A DNA stretch of 64,000 nt, taken from assembly GCA_021166685.1 (NCBI GenBank), contig JAJPEU010000013.1, positions 1 through 64,000 of the forward strand, in the 5' to 3' direction. Made by a program: the position numbers and the translations under genes. This DNA is from Sulfurovum sp. GTDB taxonomy: Bacteria > Campylobacterota > Campylobacteria > Campylobacterales > Sulfurovaceae. The notes beneath the pieces are model-generated. The model had not been told where the DNA came from, ran no database searches, and saw only the letters and a program-made list of their open reading frames with translations. Of this stretch, positions 39,768 to 47,529 are shown in pieces (within the stretch, counting starts at the first letter, position 1; the number at the start of each line of letters is the position of its first letter).

Positions 39768-40586
39768 TTATGATTTATTCAAATTTCTCTTCACGGATGT
39801 TTTTGCATGGGTATAATATATCGGCAACCCGACAAAGACCAAGCCGCCTGCCAGATTACCAAGCGCAACCGGAAGTTCATTCCATAAAAGGTAATCAGCG
39901 ATCGTAAAATTACCGCCCATGATCAAAGAGAAAGGGAAAAGGAACATGTTAACGATCGAGTGCTCAAATCCCATAAAGAAGAACAGCATGACCGGCATCC
40001 ACATTGCAAGCCATTTGCCGCTCACGGAGGTAGAGATCATCGCGCCTACAACCCCCATAGATACCATCCAGTTACACAGCATAGCGCGGATAAACACCGT
40101 CAACCATCCATCGCCGCCATGCGCAGCGTATCCTAAAGTTCTGGCTTCGCCTATTCCCGCAACTTTTGTAGCTATCGCACCGCCGTCAGTATTGAAGCCA
40201 TACGTAAAGATAAACGCCATCATCACTGCAACCGTAAAAGCGCCCAGGAAGTTACCCAGCGCAACCAGTCCCCAGTTTCGTAAAACTTGTCCGATCGTCA
40301 CACCCGGTCTTTTATCGATCCATGCAAGTGGAACCAAAGTAAATACACCTGTTAGAAGGTCAAATTTCATCAAATAGAGCATAATGAACCCCACAGGGAA
40401 TAATAAAGCGCCCAAAAGCGGTGATCCTGTTTGTGTCGCAACCGTGATTGCGAAAACTGCAGAAAGTGCCAAAATCGCACCTGCCATGTATGCTCTGATA
40501 ATCGTGTCTTTCGTTGACATATACACTTTTTGCTCACCAGAGTCAACCAATTTGGTAGCAAATTCTGATGGTTCTACATACGCCAT
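39768..40586 (-). CDS. Formate/nitrite channel, NirC/FocA family
   Basis: A 272-residue pentameric channel subunit with six transmembrane helices. FNT signatures are AGAILALSAVFAITVATQTG, NWGLVALGNFLGAF and the central CNWMVSMGV with GFEHSIVNMFLFP, which includes the gating His. Given the nirA-type reductase in the same cluster, nitrite uptake is more likely than formate transport. A 220-base gap to the kinase gene shows no further gene. The upstream region 40587-40884 must hold its promoter. Confidence 0.88.
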   Translation of the reverse strand: MAYVEPSEFATKLVDSGEQKVYMSTKDTIIRAYMAGAILALSAVFAITVATQTGSPLLGALLFPVGFIMLYLMKFDLLTGVFTLVPLAWIDKRPGVTIGQVLRNWGLVALGNFLGAFTVAVMMAFIFTYGFNTDGGAIATKVAGIGEARTLGYAAHGGDGWLTVFIRAMLCNWMVSMGVVGAMISTSVSGKWLAMWMPVMLFFFMGFEHSIVNMFLFPFSLIMGGNFTIADYLLWNELPVALGNLAGGLVFVGLPIYYTHAKTSVKRNLNKS

Positions 40587-40812
40587 ACCATACTCCTTAT
40601 GTTCTCATTAAATTTTTTATTACATACCAATACTATCATATGAATTTTCATAAAATAATCATAATATTGATTATTTTTTAATCAATTAATTTTTATTTTT
40701 AGATTAAAATATTTTCAGCAGACAGGTATACAATAACCTGCCGCTGTAAACGTCATTACATACTGCTATGAAAAACTACGGTATGCATGACGGGAAGTGC
40801 AAGAAGAAACAA

Positions 40813-40848
40813 ATGCCAATTGGCATATAGGCGGTATTTGCCTATAAT
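40813..40848 (+). promoter_or_regulatory. Promoter with palindromic operator over the -35
   Basis: TTGGCA (40820-40825) and TATAAT (40843-40848) are 17 bases apart. The perfect 14-bp palindrome ATGCCAATTGGCAT (40813-40826) covers the -35, the place where a dimeric repressor would block polymerase. It leads to a small gene at 40885. The remaining bases of 40587-40812 hold no gene I can see. Confidence 0.6.
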
Positions 40849-40884
40849 TATAAGAATCCATAGAAAACCAAAGAGGACACAACA

Positions 40885-41058
40885 ATGTTAAGTATCGGTG
40901 CGAAAAAAATTGAAGATGCAAATGTATTTGTACTAAGATTTGCCGGATTGATTCCTAATGAGTATGTTGTAAAGTTTGTACTCGATGGTTTGAAAATAGA
41001 GTTTTTTCATCTAAATAGACAAACGCAAAAAAATATTTTAAAAGATTGCGAGATTTAA
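40885..41058 (+). CDS. Unrecognised 57-residue protein
   Basis: A short frame beginning MLSIGAKKIEDANVFVLRFAG and ending NILKDCEI, with AGAGGA as ribosome site and a good promoter just upstream. It has a strand-strand-helix look and no membrane segment. It lies alone between nirC (divergent) and the indolepyruvate operon (144 bases further). Family not recognised. Confidence 0.55.
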   Translation: MLSIGAKKIEDANVFVLRFAGLIPNEYVVKFVLDGLKIEFFHLNRQTQKNILKDCEI

Positions 41059-41143
41059 AAGCCCAATTTCAAGTTTTTGCAAAGGCATAACTTGTTCATA
41101 ATTATTGGAAATTTATTTATTAAATAATTAATTTTCCAAATTA

Positions 41144-41173
41144 TTGTACAATTTTATGTTGTTTAAGTATAAT
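41144..41173 (+). promoter_or_regulatory. Promoter of the iorAB-paaK operon
   Basis: TTGTAC (41144-41149) and TATAAT (41168-41173), 18 bases apart, precede ATG 41203. The motif TTTTCCAAATTA occurs before the -35 and a variant TTTCCAAAATATTA after the -10, a possible pair of regulator sites. Confidence 0.5.
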
Positions 41174-41202
41174 TTCCAAAATATTATAGCGGACAGTATA
41201 CG

Positions 41203-43035
41203 ATGAAACAAACATTGATGGGAAATGATGCGATTGCATGGGGGCTTATCCATGCAAACGTGGATATGGTCAGCGGATATCCCGGAACGCCTTCGAGTGA
41301 GATATTGAGCGGGGTTCAGAAGATAAAAAAGATGCTAAGCCTTCCGGTCTATGCGGAGTGGGGAGCGAACGAAAAAGTAGGGTTTGAAGTCGCTTATGCG
41401 GGCGCGATAGCAGGAAAGAGAGCCTGTGCTACGATGAAACAGGTGGGGCTCAACGTAGCAAGTGATGCGTTGATGAGCGCAGCGTATATTGGCAATTTGG
41501 GAAGTATGCTACTGGTTTCTGCGGACGACCCCGGATTTTATTCTTCCCAGACAGAGCAAGACAGCCGCGTATTTGCAAAATTTGCAAGAATTCCCGTGCT
41601 TGATCCTTCGACGCCCCAGGATGCCTATGATTTCACAAAGCTTGGAGTGGAACTTTCTGAGAAATTCAAAATCCCTGTCATGCTTCGTCCGGTCATGCGC
41701 GTATGCCATGCCAGAGAAATTATCGAGATGGATGATACTACGGAATTTAAGCCAAACGAGGGGAAGTTTGTACGCGATGTCCCAAGATGGGGCGCGGTGC
41801 CCAGAGACGGAAGATTTGCTCAAGGGTTGGATCAGCTAGAGCGTGTTGAAGTGATAGCCAAATACAATTGGGACCATTTTCTAAAACCGCAATTTGACGG
41901 ATGCAAAGGCGGCGAACTGCTTATTATCACAAGCGGCACAGGATACGGGTTTACGCAGGAGACGCTCAAAGATTTGGGGCTTGAGGCAGACGTCGTGAAA
42001 ATCATCATGCCTTATCCGCTTCCGGTAAAAGAGATTCAGGCATGTTTTGATGCTTACGACAAAGTGCTTATTGTCGAAGAGCCGTATCCCTGCATCGAAG
42101 AGCAGATCGCCCATCCCAAAGTTTACGGCAAAAACACCGATACTGTTCATAAAATCGACGAGATGAAAAAAGAGGAGATTTTAAAAGCGTTTCAAAAGAT
42201 AGGGTTTTACAAAGGAGAAAATATCTATGAAGCGCCGAAGATTGATCTGGGATTCAGCGTTCCTGCGCGTCCGCCTGCACTTTGCCCCGGATGTCCGCAT
42301 AGGGATGTCTACTATGCGATTATGAAGGTGTTCAAAAGAAAAAAATCCATCTATCCGTCCGATATCGGATGCTACACTTTGGGGATTGCGCAGGGTGCCA
42401 TCGATTCGCTTCTGTGCATGGGTGCTTCGGTAGCCATGGCAAGCGGTTATTCGATAGCAGACCCCAGCAAAGATGTGGTTGCCACTATTGGAGACGGTAC
42501 GTTTTTCCATTCGGGCATTCCGCCTCTTTTAAATGCGATTTATCAAGGCCATAGATTCGTACTGGTGATTTTAGACAACTCGACCATTGCTATGACCGGA
42601 AGACAGGTGACCCCAAGCAGAGTCCATCAGCCTATCGATATTAAAAAGATCGTCGAAGGAATGGGCGTAGAATGTATGGAGCATCACTATAGCCATCATA
42701 TGCATGAAAATGTTGATTTTTTCAAAAAGGTGAAAGAAAAATATGATCAAAGTACATCCGGCCCGACGGTCGTAGTGGTGCGGGAGTTTTGTATTTTGGA
42801 TGCGGAACGTGCCTCTGATTTCGTTCCCAACATTTACGTAAAAGTGGATGAAGATTTGTGTGTAGCGTGCGATCAGTGTACCACGGTGTATAAATGTCCT
42901 CCTATGTCTTATAATGACAAAGGCAAAATTGAGATAGATCCGTTCTTGTGTGCAGGATGTGCAGGATGCCTTGAGATAGTATGCCCTACAGATGCATTTG
43001 TGGTTGATGAAAATTATCTTAAGAAAGGCAAGTAG
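41203..43035 (+). CDS. iorA: Indolepyruvate:ferredoxin oxidoreductase, alpha subunit
   Basis: This subunit oxidatively decarboxylates aryl pyruvates to aryl-acetyl-CoA with thiamine diphosphate and reduces ferredoxin. The N-terminal pyrimidine-type domain has GYPGTPSSEI and EWGANEKVGFEVAYAGA. The ThDP domain (from about 350) has CPGCPHR, SDIGCYTLG and GDGTFFHSGIPPLLNAI. Two C-terminal [4Fe-4S] clusters are CVACDQCTTVYKC and CAGCAGCLEIVC. Its 610 residues are the full family length. It is first in an operon with iorB and a phenylacetate-CoA ligase, which together would handle aryl pyruvates and aryl acetates. Confidence 0.95.
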   Translation: MKQTLMGNDAIAWGLIHANVDMVSGYPGTPSSEILSGVQKIKKMLSLPVYAEWGANEKVGFEVAYAGAIAGKRACATMKQVGLNVASDALMSAAYIGNLGSMLLVSADDPGFYSSQTEQDSRVFAKFARIPVLDPSTPQDAYDFTKLGVELSEKFKIPVMLRPVMRVCHAREIIEMDDTTEFKPNEGKFVRDVPRWGAVPRDGRFAQGLDQLERVEVIAKYNWDHFLKPQFDGCKGGELLIITSGTGYGFTQETLKDLGLEADVVKIIMPYPLPVKEIQACFDAYDKVLIVEEPYPCIEEQIAHPKVYGKNTDTVHKIDEMKKEEILKAFQKIGFYKGENIYEAPKIDLGFSVPARPPALCPGCPHRDVYYAIMKVFKRKKSIYPSDIGCYTLGIAQGAIDSLLCMGASVAMASGYSIADPSKDVVATIGDGTFFHSGIPPLLNAIYQGHRFVLVILDNSTIAMTGRQVTPSRVHQPIDIKKIVEGMGVECMEHHYSHHMHENVDFFKKVKEKYDQSTSGPTVVVVREFCILDAERASDFVPNIYVKVDEDLCVACDQCTTVYKCPPMSYNDKGKIEIDPFLCAGCAGCLEIVCPTDAFVVDENYLKKGK

Positions 43036-43036
43036 T

Positions 43037-43561
43037 ATGAAATACCAAGTTGTAATCGCCGGATTTGGCGGTCAAGGGGTGGTTTTTTTGGTGAAAGTGC
43101 TTGCTATTTGCGCAGGAAACAGAGACATTGCATTTTTGGGGACGGAAAACCACGGAATGAGCCAAAGGGGAGGCGCCGTCAGCTGCGATATCAAAATCGG
43201 CGATTTTACAAATCCGGTTATCGATAAAAACCAAGCCGACGTCATCATAGGGCTTGATTCGAACGAGAGCCTGAGAAATATCGCCTTTTTGAAAACCGGC
43301 GGCACCATGGTGGTGAATGCCAAAGCGGACTATCCTTCCCTCCCTTTTGCCGTTGCGAGGGTAGATGCCAACGCAAAAGCGCTGCAGGGGGCATTTCCTA
43401 TCCAGGGGCTTAATGTGTATATGCTCGGAGTTGCTTTGGCCAGCGTCAAAGATTTTCCGTTCAGTATTGAAGAGGTAAAAAATGCTATTATGCAGATGAA
43501 TCCCAAAGTTGCGCAGCAAAATATCAAAATTTTGCAGATGGCGATGAATGATTGCAAATGA
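43037..43561 (+). CDS. iorB: Indolepyruvate:ferredoxin oxidoreductase, beta subunit
   Basis: The gamma/POR-type subunit, 174 residues: VVIAGFGGQGVVFLVKVLA, FLGTENHGMSQRGGAVSCDIKIG and VIIGLDSNESLRNIAFLKTGG are the family core. ATG 43037 is chosen behind AAAGGCAAG, one base after the iorA stop; an upstream in-frame extension overlaps iorA and is not family sequence. Its end overlaps the next gene's frame. Confidence 0.93.
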   Translation: MKYQVVIAGFGGQGVVFLVKVLAICAGNRDIAFLGTENHGMSQRGGAVSCDIKIGDFTNPVIDKNQADVIIGLDSNESLRNIAFLKTGGTMVVNAKADYPSLPFAVARVDANAKALQGAFPIQGLNVYMLGVALASVKDFPFSIEEVKNAIMQMNPKVAQQNIKILQMAMNDCK

Positions 43562-43578
43562 CAGAGGACAGGAAAAAG

Positions 43579-44889
43579 ATGATTTGGAATAAAATTGAGA
43601 GCAGCCCGAGAGAAACTATCGAACAGCTTCAGCTGTCGCGGCTGAAAGATACCGTACAAAGAGTGTATGCACTCACGCCTTTTTATCGTCAGAAATTTGA
43701 ACAAACGGGCATTAAACCAGAAGACATCACTTCACTGAAAGATATCAAAAAACTCCCCTTTACCACCAAAAAAGATCTTCGCGCACACTATCCGTTCGGA
43801 CTTTTTACCGTTCCGATGAGCGAAGTTGTCAGAATCCACAGCTCAAGCGGGACAACCGGAAAACCTACGGTTGTGGGATATACGCACTCAGATATGGAGG
43901 TTTGGGACGAAGTGATGGGAAGAGTATTTACGTTGGCCGGCACCACAGCCGAAGATGTTGTGCACAACGGATACGGCTACGGGCTTTTCACCGGGGGGTT
44001 GGGTATGCATAACGGTGCGCAAAAAGTTGGTGCAACAATTGTTCCTGCCAGCAGCGGTTTTACCGAAAGACAGTTGATGCTGATGAAAGATTTCGGAGCA
44101 ACGATTTTGGCTGTAACTCCTTCTTTTGCACTGCATATGGCTGAAGTTGCAAAAAAAGCGGGTCCGGATTATCTGAAGGATTATAAACTCAAAGCCGGTA
44201 TTTTCGGCGCGGAGCCTACATCAAAAGGGCTAAAGGAAGAGGTAAGCAAAGCATGGGGGATAGACTATCATGAGGTGTACGGGCTCAGCGAGATTATCGG
44301 CCCCGGCGTTGCGTGCAGCTGCAAAAAGTCCGACCTTTTGCATGTGTTTGAAGATCATTTTTTTGTCGAGATTATCGATCCGGCAACAGGAGAAGAAGTC
44401 CCCGAGGGGCAAAGGGGCGAGCTCGTGATCACTCCGCTGACAAAACAGGCGCTGCCGCTGTTAAGATACAGAACGGGAGACATCACTTCTGTTACGAAAG
44501 AGCCTTGCCGGTGCGGCAGGACGATGCTGAGAATGGAGTCTATCGTAGGAAGAACGGACGACATGCTCATCATCGGCGGCGTGAACGTCTATCCTTCGCA
44601 GATCGAGCATGTCATCTCCAACGCATACGGGGTGACGTTGAATTACCAGATTATCGCCGATAAAAAAGGCTACCTAGATAAGCTTGAAATTCATATCGAG
44701 GTGAGCGACGAAATCGTATGCGACAATGTGGCTCAAATGGAGAATATCAAGAAAAGCGTCCAGGCGGCGCTGTTGAGCAATCTCTATATCAACGCGATAG
44801 TCAAACTGGTGGAGCCTAGAAGCATAGAACGCAGTATGGGCAAAGCAGTAAGAATTATCGACAAAAGGAAATCCAATGAGCAAAATTAA
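43579..44889 (+). CDS. paaK: Phenylacetate-CoA ligase
   Basis: An adenylate-forming enzyme that activates phenylacetate or similar aryl acids with CoA. SSSGTTGKPTVVGYT is the ATP-binding P-loop motif, VYGLSEIIGPG the central motif, and YRTGDITS with IVGRTDDMLIIGGVNVYPSQIE the hinge. Starts at 43558 (overlapping the iorB stop) and at 43579 are both in frame; 43579 has the better ribosome site (AGGA) and the family-like beginning MIWNKIES. Length about 436 residues, normal. The context suggests that IorAB makes aryl-acetyl-CoA and PaaK interconverts it with the free acid. Confidence 0.92.
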   Translation: MIWNKIESSPRETIEQLQLSRLKDTVQRVYALTPFYRQKFEQTGIKPEDITSLKDIKKLPFTTKKDLRAHYPFGLFTVPMSEVVRIHSSSGTTGKPTVVGYTHSDMEVWDEVMGRVFTLAGTTAEDVVHNGYGYGLFTGGLGMHNGAQKVGATIVPASSGFTERQLMLMKDFGATILAVTPSFALHMAEVAKKAGPDYLKDYKLKAGIFGAEPTSKGLKEEVSKAWGIDYHEVYGLSEIIGPGVACSCKKSDLLHVFEDHFFVEIIDPATGEEVPEGQRGELVITPLTKQALPLLRYRTGDITSVTKEPCRCGRTMLRMESIVGRTDDMLIIGGVNVYPSQIEHVISNAYGVTLNYQIIADKKGYLDKLEIHIEVSDEIVCDNVAQMENIKKSVQAALLSNLYINAIVKLVEPRSIERSMGKAVRIIDKRKSNEQN

Positions 44890-45295
44890 GCAGCTTTCCG
44901 TGTTTATAGAGAATAAAAAAGGGGAATTGAGCGACGTGATGACCCTTCTTTCGCAAAACAACGTTTCGATCAAATCGATCAATCTGGTAGATTCGGCGGA
45001 TTTTGGGATTTTAAAACTGATCGTGGATGATGAACAAAAAACGAAAGATGCTTTGGATGATGCAGGGTTTTCAGTCAAGATCACTGATGTTTTTGCCGTT
45101 GCGATAGACGATCATGTGGGCAGTTTCCGTGAAGTTGTCTCGGTACTTTCGCAAAACGATATCAATATCGAATATACCTATACGGTAAACAACGGCCAAA
45201 ACGGCGCATTTGTTTTTAAAGTGACCGCTAATGATTTTCAAAAAGCAACAGAAGCGTTAAGCAAAGCAGGCGTACAATTGCTGCAAAAAATTTAA
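44876..45295 (+). CDS. Tandem ACT-domain protein
   Basis: A 139-residue protein made of two ACT domains: KQLSVFIENKKGELSDVMTLLSQNNVSIKSINLVD and GSFREVVSVLSQNDINIEYTYTVNN. ACT domains bind amino acids and similar ligands. In this operon it is likely to sense an aromatic amino acid and modulate the ligase or oxidoreductase; this kind of protein is often coded beside PaaK and IOR genes. It overlaps the paaK end by 14 bases. Confidence 0.9.
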   Translation: MSKIKQLSVFIENKKGELSDVMTLLSQNNVSIKSINLVDSADFGILKLIVDDEQKTKDALDDAGFSVKITDVFAVAIDDHVGSFREVVSVLSQNDINIEYTYTVNNGQNGAFVFKVTANDFQKATEALSKAGVQLLQKI

Positions 45296-45308
45296 GCGGG
45301 GGGATCTT

Positions 45309-45731
45309 TTGGACAAAAATGAAGTAGAAAAAGAAGATGTCGATTTTCTTAAGCATATCGGCGGGGAGCTTATCAACTTAAGCAACGGGTATGCGGAAGT
45401 CGCCTTTGAGATACAGCCTTACCATAAGCAGCATCACGGTACTGTTCACGGCGGAGCTATCGCAACGCTGGCAGATCATACTGGATGGTATGCGGTCATT
45501 TCCGAAATACCCGGCGGCTTTAGCAGCGTGACGATAGAACTTAAGGTAAACTATCTCAAGCCTGCCGTCGGAGAAGTGCTCAGTGCGCAGGCAAAGGTGA
45601 TCAACCGGACAAAAAGAACGGCATTTGCCACGATAGAGATTTTTGCAAAAGATACATTGATCGCCTATGCAACAGGAACATACGCCGTTTTTCAAGAGAG
45701 ACAAGATGCTCACACCCAAAGAGATCAGTAA
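45309..45731 (+). CDS. PaaI-type hotdog thioesterase
   Basis: A 140-residue hotdog-fold acyl-CoA thioesterase: YHKQHHGTVHGGAIATLADHTGWYAVIS carries the HGG motif and the acidic catalytic residue, and VTIELKVNYLKPA closes the core. It would release free acid from aryl-CoA esters. The start is TTG 45309 with a strong GGGGGGA just upstream; no ATG is available in frame. It overlaps the next gene by 26 bases. Confidence 0.88.
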   Translation: MDKNEVEKEDVDFLKHIGGELINLSNGYAEVAFEIQPYHKQHHGTVHGGAIATLADHTGWYAVISEIPGGFSSVTIELKVNYLKPAVGEVLSAQAKVINRTKRTAFATIEIFAKDTLIAYATGTYAVFQERQDAHTQRDQ

Positions 45732-46140
45732 ACTGTTTGAAGTACAGGTCAATACGCTGTACAATTGGCAAAAAACGAAGCCGAAATTGTACCGGTATTT
45801 GCAAAATGCAGACTACAACATCCAAAAAAACGATGAGATCAATGTGTTGCTGCAAGAATACGCAGTGACGGTACAGTTTAACTTTACCATAGAAGAAGTT
45901 CTTTATCTGGTGCATTCCAAGACAGAACTTTTGTCGATAGAGGATATTAAAAATTTTGAAAAGATATTTATGGGGACAGAGTATAAAAGCATTCCCGAAA
46001 ATCCGATCCTCTTTTCTATTTATGACAAAATTTTGGGATTAAATATTATCGAAAAGTATATTTTTTATAAAAAAATCTATAAATACAGACAGTCGCCCGA
46101 TATCAAGATCAATGAATTTTTCAGCGAGTTCCTTGCATGA
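45706..46140 (+). CDS. Predicted DNA-binding protein, family not recognised
   Basis: A 144-residue protein whose N-terminus MLTPKEISKLFEVQVNTLYNWQKTKPKLYRYL reads like a MerR/helix-turn-helix motif, followed by a helical region without known motifs. ATG 45706 is behind AGAGAGA; longer in-frame starts run into the thioesterase. It overlaps both neighbours, so it belongs to the operon and may regulate it. Confidence 0.65.
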   Translation: MLTPKEISKLFEVQVNTLYNWQKTKPKLYRYLQNADYNIQKNDEINVLLQEYAVTVQFNFTIEEVLYLVHSKTELLSIEDIKNFEKIFMGTEYKSIPENPILFSIYDKILGLNIIEKYIFYKKIYKYRQSPDIKINEFFSEFLA

Positions 46141-46748
46141 TCCTCTCTTTTGTAGAAGGATTTTTACTAGGAGCCGGTGCAGCCGTCCCTCTTGGCCCGA
46201 TCAATCTTTTGATCATGAACGAAGCCATCCAAAAGTATAAAAACGGCCTGATGATAGGGCTTGGCGCCATGAGCGCAGACATTACCTACCTGCTTTTCAT
46301 TTTATTCGGGATCATTGCCTATCTCAACCAGCCCATTGTACTCAATGCTATTTCGTTGGCGGGAGGAATGTTTTTGCTCTATCTTGCCTGGAGTATTTTC
46401 AAAGGAAGAAAAAAACCTATTGCGGATATCGCTTCGGATATAGTTCAGAAAAATGCATTGAAGCTGTATGTCAAAGGATATCTTTTAACGTTGTTAAATC
46501 CCTACACCATCGCTTTTTGGCTCAGTGCCGCAGGGTACGTTGCCGGAAAAAATCTGGATTTTTTTGTGACGTTTGTAGGATTGTTTAGCGCTATCTTGCT
46601 TTGGATAACGCTGATGCCGCTCATTATCTATAAGACAAAACATAAAATTTCCCATACCCTTTCCCATATGATTCATCTTGTTTCTTCGCTTATTCTTTTT
46701 GGTTTTGGGGCGATGATGCTGATGAATTTTGTTTCTTATCTTTATTAG
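46137..46748 (+). CDS. LysE-family amino-acid exporter
   Basis: A 203-residue membrane protein with six helices. GAGAAVPLGPINLLIMNEAIQ is the LysE/RhtB signature, and GYLLTLLNPYTIAFWLSAAG the second. Such proteins export amino acids or similar metabolites. It overlaps the preceding gene by four bases and closes the operon. Confidence 0.85.
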   Translation: MILSFVEGFLLGAGAAVPLGPINLLIMNEAIQKYKNGLMIGLGAMSADITYLLFILFGIIAYLNQPIVLNAISLAGGMFLLYLAWSIFKGRKKPIADIASDIVQKNALKLYVKGYLLTLLNPYTIAFWLSAAGYVAGKNLDFFVTFVGLFSAILLWITLMPLIIYKTKHKISHTLSHMIHLVSSLILFGFGAMMLMNFVSYLY

Positions 46749-46842
46749 TTTATTTATAGAGAAAAATCTGTTTGGAATTTTACGGTTCGGTTTGATTGCA
46801 GGTTAGATAAAGAATGTAAAAAATAATTTTTATTTTATATCA

Positions 46843-46899
46843 CCCGGCAAAGTTGCCGGGGCTTATAAGCAACAAAATCAACCTTCTTGCTTATAGTGT
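46843..46899. terminator. Paired hairpins between lysE-like gene and hsp20
   Basis: CCCGGCAA-AG-TTGCCGGG (46843-46860) is a perfect 8-bp stem. A second stem follows: ATAAGCAA (46865-46872) with TTGCTTAT (46888-46895). Neither is followed by a clear T run on the plus strand; on the minus strand an AT-rich stretch follows the first. They most likely end both converging transcripts. Confidence 0.45.
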
Positions 46900-46920
46900 T
46901 ATGAAACCGCTTCTCAAGCG

Positions 46921-47364
46921 CTATTTTACATCGATTTTTTTGACGTCTTTGTCGATCTTTTTCATTTTCGGTATTACCACCTCCAGCATTCCGTCTTCGC
47001 AGTTTGCTTTGATGTTTTCACTGTCTGCATTTTCAGGCAGTGTAAAACTTCTTTGGAATTTGCCGTAGCTGCTTTCCATTTTATAGTAATCTTTTTTCTT
47101 GACTTCGTTTTTGATCTTTCTTTCGCCTGAGATCGTCAATACGTCATCTTTGAGATCGACATGGATATCTTTTTTATTTACGCCCGGCAAATCCACTTCG
47201 ATATGATAGGCAAATTCGCCTTCTCTTGTGTTGACTGCCGGAGTAAAACCGGAAATATTGGCAAGTTCCCCTTTGCTTTGCGCAGGCATATTAAATGCGC
47301 TCATCAATCTTTCTTCCAATTCTCTCAAATCTTTTGCCGGATCAAATTTCGTTAGTAACATCAT
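46921..47364 (-). CDS. Small heat-shock protein, Hsp20 family
   Basis: A 147-residue alpha-crystallin-type chaperone. The core is GEFAYHIEVDLPGVNKKDIHVDLKDDVLTISGERK followed by FQRSFTLPENADSENIKANCEDGMLEVVIPK. It holds unfolded proteins until refolding. The promoter is a perfect consensus and lies just upstream, with AAAGGAG as ribosome site. It stands alone. Confidence 0.93.
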   Translation of the reverse strand: MMLLTKFDPAKDLRELEERLMSAFNMPAQSKGELANISGFTPAVNTREGEFAYHIEVDLPGVNKKDIHVDLKDDVLTISGERKIKNEVKKKDYYKMESSYGKFQRSFTLPENADSENIKANCEDGMLEVVIPKMKKIDKDVKKIDVK

Positions 47365-47391
47365 AAACTCCTTTAAAATTTTTATTTTTTC

Positions 47392-47420
47392 ATTATATAA
47401 CTTTAGTCAAGTATTGTCAA
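47392..47420 (-). promoter_or_regulatory. Consensus sigma-70 promoter of hsp20
   Basis: On the minus strand TTGACA (47420-47415) and TATAAT (47397-47392) are separated by exactly 17 bases. The ATACTTGAC unit occurs twice in tandem over the -35 region, which could be an operator. No CIRCE element is visible. Confidence 0.7.
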
Positions 47421-47529
47421 GTATTTTGATATAAAATTCACAAAGTCTATCGATACTTTGTGTTTCTAGTATGCTCTTACGTTTTTTTTGGTATGCTACA
47501 AAAACAATGAGATCAACCAAGGAGAAAAG

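Noticed and set aside
46843-46899. A small RNA or tRNA at the double hairpin
   Set aside because: No cloverleaf or T-arm sequence; converging transcripts make terminators more likely.
47365-47529. SAM riboswitch before metK
   Set aside because: The leader is short and lacks any recognisable riboswitch core or terminator.
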